Assembly (NCBI GenBank): GCA_963787895.1
Contig: CAWBEX010000001.1
Location: 310,001 to 374,000, forward strand
Length of the DNA: 64,000 nucleotides
Direction of reading: 5' to 3'
DNA from: Anderseniella sp963787895
Lineage (GTDB): Bacteria > Pseudomonadota > Alphaproteobacteria > Rhizobiales > Aestuariivirgaceae
Part shown: one piece after another, positions 61,479 through 64,000 of the stretch
How the letters are laid out: every line of letters begins with the position of its first letter
Position numbering within the stretch: position 1 is the first letter of the stretch
Position numbers and translations under genes: made by a program
Notes under the pieces: model-generated
What the model was told of the DNA's origin: nothing
Databases searched by the model: none
What the model saw: only the letters and a program-made list of their open reading frames with translations

Positions 61479-62117
61479 ATGAAATTCTTAAAGGGGACCT
61501 TGATGTGTCTGGCCGTCATGGCCATGGCCACATCTGCCCAGGGATACACAAAACAATCTTCGGGCAACTTGCATGGCTCGTCGATGGTACATTCACCAGA
61601 GTATGGAGTCACATTGCCACCTATCGGCTATGTCGAGTTCTGCGCGCGCTACAAAGCGGAGTGCCGCGGCGTCGGAACAAGCATGAGCGAGACCGAGCTG
61701 AGCAACAAGACATGGGCGCAGATCGTCGAAGTGAATGACTTCGTCAATGACAAGATCGCGCCGGTGTCTGATCTCGACCTCTACAATACAGTCGAGCGTT
61801 GGGAATACCCGTCTCTCGCCGGTGACTGTGAAGATTACGTGCTTATGAAGAAGCGCTATCTTGAGGGTCTCGGCTTTGCACCGGAAACGCTTCTGATCAC
61901 CGTCGTGTTTGACGAAAACGGTGATGGCCACGCGGTTTTGATGGTTCGCACCGATGGCGGCGACTTTGTTCTCGACAATCGCCGCACCGCCGTCCTGCGC
62001 TGGTCGGAAACCGGCTACGAATTCCTCAAGCGGCAATCACAGTCGAATCCGCGCATCTGGGTAGCCATGAGCACCCGCTATGCAAAGGACAAAGCAACAA
62101 TTGCAGGTGCCAACTAG
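61479..62117 (+). CDS. Transglutaminase-like cysteine peptidase (BTLCP, LapG family)
   Basis: A 212-residue periplasmic peptidase. Signal peptide MKFLKGTLMCLAVMAMATSA with cleavage near SAQG. The Cys-His-Asp triad is visible: AGDCEDYVLMKKRYLEGLG, then GDGHAVLMVRTDGGDFVLDN. LapG, the best known member, cuts large adhesins from the surface when c-di-GMP falls; its partner LapD and an RTX adhesin are not in the window. Family is clear, substrate is not. A terminator follows. Confidence 0.9.
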   Translation: MKFLKGTLMCLAVMAMATSAQGYTKQSSGNLHGSSMVHSPEYGVTLPPIGYVEFCARYKAECRGVGTSMSETELSNKTWAQIVEVNDFVNDKIAPVSDLDLYNTVERWEYPSLAGDCEDYVLMKKRYLEGLGFAPETLLITVVFDENGDGHAVLMVRTDGGDFVLDNRRTAVLRWSETGYEFLKRQSQSNPRIWVAMSTRYAKDKATIAGAN

Positions 62118-62179
62118 CACATCTGCACGGAACGGCCCGGTCGGCGTCCCCTCCCCATCCCCCAACCAACCGGGTCCCA

Positions 62180-62222
62180 GGGGCCAGCATCAATCCCACC
62201 TGATGCTGGCCCCGCTTTTTTG
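62180..62222 (+). terminator. Intrinsic terminator of the peptidase gene
   Basis: GGGGCCAGCATCA pairs with TGATGCTGGCCCC over 13 perfect bp (8-nt loop) and is followed by GC and T7. It also lies 30 bp before the end of the opposing carbonic-anhydrase gene. Confidence 0.9.
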
Positions 62223-62251
62223 CGCTGCGGCCGCTTCAGGCAGAGCCTTGC

Positions 62252-62791
62252 TTACGTCTCGATCAATTTCAGACCATTCTCGCGCGCATAGCGATGCACC
62301 TTGTCGACATAGGATCTCGCCGCCGCCTGCAATGCGGCTTCAGCTGTTTCATCCAAAGTCTTGACCACTCGTCCTGGGGCGCCGAGCACCATCGAGTTGT
62401 CATCCACGCTCTTGCCTTCGCCCAGCAGCGCGTGGGCACCAACAATGCAGTTCTTTCCGATCACGGTGCCATTCATCACCGTTGCCCCCATGCCGATCAG
62501 CGAGTTGTCGCCAATGGTGCAGCCATGCAGCATGGCCAGATGGCCAACCGTCACACCGCGCCCAATGGTCAGCGGAAAACCCGGATCGGTATGCAATACG
62601 CAGTTGTCCTGGATGTTGCTTTCATCGCCAACTGAAATGAATTCATTGTCGCCGCGCAATGTCGCGCCAAACCAGACACTCGCCAGAGCGCCAATACGAA
62701 CCTTGCCGATCAGGCAGGCTGTCGGGGCAACGAAATACTGCGCATCGGCAGGCAACTCGGGGCGATGGCCTTCAAACTCATACAAGCTCAT
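62252..62791 (-). CDS. Gamma-carbonic anhydrase family protein
   Basis: A 179-residue left-handed beta-helix (hexapeptide repeats such as SLIGMGATVMNGTVIGKNC). The Zn-binding His residues appear in NCVLHTDPG and TVGHLAMLHGCTIG. Members include true carbonic anhydrases and PaaY/YrdA-type thioesterase-like proteins; role uncertain. The start MSLYEFEGH at 62791 is normal for the family. A membrane-protein gene starts just upstream on the same strand. Confidence 0.9.
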   Translation of the reverse strand: MSLYEFEGHRPELPADAQYFVAPTACLIGKVRIGALASVWFGATLRGDNEFISVGDESNIQDNCVLHTDPGFPLTIGRGVTVGHLAMLHGCTIGDNSLIGMGATVMNGTVIGKNCIVGAHALLGEGKSVDDNSMVLGAPGRVVKTLDETAEAALQAAARSYVDKVHRYARENGLKLIET

Positions 62792-62805
62792 GTGGACTGG
62801 TATCC

Positions 62806-63129
62806 TCAACCTGAAATCAGAACATCCAGCCCGACAAGTACCACGATACCGGTCATGAAACACCACATCGCAGCAGCAACCAGCCCCATTGCTGTTATGC
62901 CGGCATAGCGCCAACCGTGATCGAGCATGCGAATGGCGCTGCCCGCCAGGATAAGGGGTGCCGCCAGCATCACCCCAAGCACCCGCAGCGGAGCCGCCAG
63001 CAAAGACCCGTTCGCAAGCACACTCGCAAACCCGGGCTGTGTGTAGCCAAGCCAGTTCCATGCCGAATGTGTCAGGCCCGCAGCCACCAGCCCGAACGCC
63101 ATGATCACCAGAAAAACATCTATTGTCAT
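62806..63129 (-). CDS. Small multi-pass membrane protein
   Basis: A 107-residue protein starting MTIDVFLVIMAFGLVAAGL, with three predicted membrane helices (about residues 4-20, 40-62, 75-102). It is not one I recognise. It is 14 bp upstream of the carbonic-anhydrase gene, so they form a pair. Confidence 0.72.
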   Translation of the reverse strand: MTIDVFLVIMAFGLVAAGLTHSAWNWLGYTQPGFASVLANGSLLAAPLRVLGVMLAAPLILAGSAIRMLDHGWRYAGITAMGLVAAAMWCFMTGIVVLVGLDVLISG

Positions 63130-63292
63130 TGTGAAACACACCCTGTTGTGTCTGCTGTTTGGTCTGCATGACCGGCTACACTGGCGTTTCAGGCCATTTT
63201 TCAACCAGCCTGAAACCCACAGCACTCATGCTTGCGCTTTGACCATGCAACAGGCATACCAGTGCCGCGCAAAGCAGAGGCTGGAATACGCC

Positions 63293-64000
63293 AATGAACA
63301 CACGTCACCGCAGCACCTATCGCAACAGCGACCCGCGAGAGCGATCGGTTGCCCGCCTGCTCATCAATCTGGTTGCGTTAATCATTGTTGTGGGCGGCGC
63401 AATCATGACCTGGCTGTTCCTGTCAGACAGGGATTTGTTGTTCAGCACTCCGAACAGAGCTGCGAATGCCGATGCCCCGCCAGCTCTGGCACGCTATGTC
63501 TTTGACACAGCAGAGCTCGTGGCACCCACCAGGCTGGTGACACGCATCGATAAACGTACACTGGGCAATGTGAGGAAACTTGATCTGCTGCTACCGTGGC
63601 CCTACCAGCCAGGAACTGTGCCGGCCCTGCCTGCAACGGCCAGAGAATTTGACGATTGGCTCATCCTGACTTTCGAAACCACGACAGAAGAACAACTCTC
63701 AGCGGAAGAACGATACGGCGAGATTTACCCAGTGTACTTCGACGGCGAGCCGGAGCAGGTGTCAGGCAATTTGCTGCGCTACAAATTCAGGCAGGACTCA
63801 CCCTACTCTGACCTGACTCTTTACGTAGCCAACGCGGACAGCAAACAGATCATCCACCGCTGTGATCTTAAACCGTCAGTACTTGGACCAATTTTGTGTG
63901 AACGGGCATTCAAACTGGCAGGCAACATCACGCTGCGGCTGCGCTTTGCCAGCAAACATCTCGAGAACTGGGCCGATATCGAAAAGAATGTGCGGTTGGC
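63293..64000 (+). CDS. Membrane-anchored protein of unknown function (cut by window end)
   Basis: The open frame begins MNTRHRSTYRNSDPRERSVA, has one membrane helix (LLINLVALIIVVGGAIMTWL) at residues 22-41 and then a periplasmic domain with alternating beta segments (LVTRIDKRTLGNVRKLDLLL, DDWLILTFETTTEEQLSAEE). It shows no family I know. At least 236 codons are present and no stop is reached before the window ends. Confidence 0.75.

Noticed and set aside
1..64000. tRNA, rRNA, IS elements, attachment sites and CRISPR arrays
   Set aside because: I looked for cloverleaf ends, terminal inverted repeats with transposase genes and regularly spaced repeats and saw none. A tRNAscan or CRISPR search would settle it.

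Overview
The window is chromosomal DNA of an alphaproteobacterium, most likely a Hyphomicrobiales (Rhizobiales)-type organism. This rests on gene order. Blocks typical of that order are present: proS / DUF1467 / mce; recO-era-rnc-lepB-acpS-DUF2062-pyrE-rsh-rpoZ with folK and a NYN gene nearby; smpB-dapA with a lytic transglycosylase; and thrS-yidD-NifU-like-folE-hisI-CBS. Three exact CtrA boxes (TTAA-N7-TTAA) support the same placement. Base composition looks like high-50s % G+C throughout. No rRNA, tRNA, IS element, prophage or CRISPR array was recognised.

Layout. 1-3.1 kb: the 5' part of proS (cut by the window edge), a structured intergenic RNA candidate, an orphan gene, DUF1467 and methylmalonyl-CoA epimerase. 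3.2-14.6 kb: a minus-strand housekeeping block for DNA repair, ribosome/RNA processing, secretion, lipid, pyrimidine, (p)ppGpp and folate functions, with an MFS/ABM/membrane-protein insertion. 14.6-20.2 kb: a C69-like Ntn hydrolase with Ser in place of the usual Cys, homospermidine synthase paired with a class V aminotransferase, then smpB and dapA. 20.5-28.4 kb: envelope genes, namely a lytic transglycosylase, a 911-codon OmpA protein with seven Ig-like repeats beside two small membrane-anchored genes, and a frameshifted porin. 28.4-36 kb: a surface-glycan or glycolipid set (GT-A transferase, FkbM methyltransferase, TupA-like ATP-grasp, TPR-sulfotransferase, GT4) with a hydroxypyruvate isomerase and a divergent CobD/CbiB homologue.

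36-48.7 kb: nadK, a region with two terminators and a 17-codon reading frame, DUF2336, an MFS transporter, a receiver lacking its phospho-acceptor Asp, a MaoC/CitE-like pair, an MscS channel with a flavin reductase, a second TupA-like ATP-grasp, HAD phosphatase, nitroreductase, a secreted orphan and pirin. 48.8-57.6 kb: a CPA2 antiporter, then the thrS to hisI block interrupted by an Omp25-like barrel and a choline-sulfatase. 57.6-64 kb: a CBS protein with a long acidic tail, a rhomboid protease broken at a G5 run, PAS, PilZ and LapG-type peptidase genes, a gamma-carbonic anhydrase and a membrane orphan cut by the window end.

The clearest themes are envelope biogenesis and cell-cycle-linked regulation. 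Points worth a second look are the CtrA boxes, the structured RNA near proS, the small reading frame beside DUF2336, a short TCTAGAGTTGG motif found only beside three envelope genes, and the Ser-nucleophile C69 protein. Frameshifts in two genes suggest that some indels may be assembly errors.
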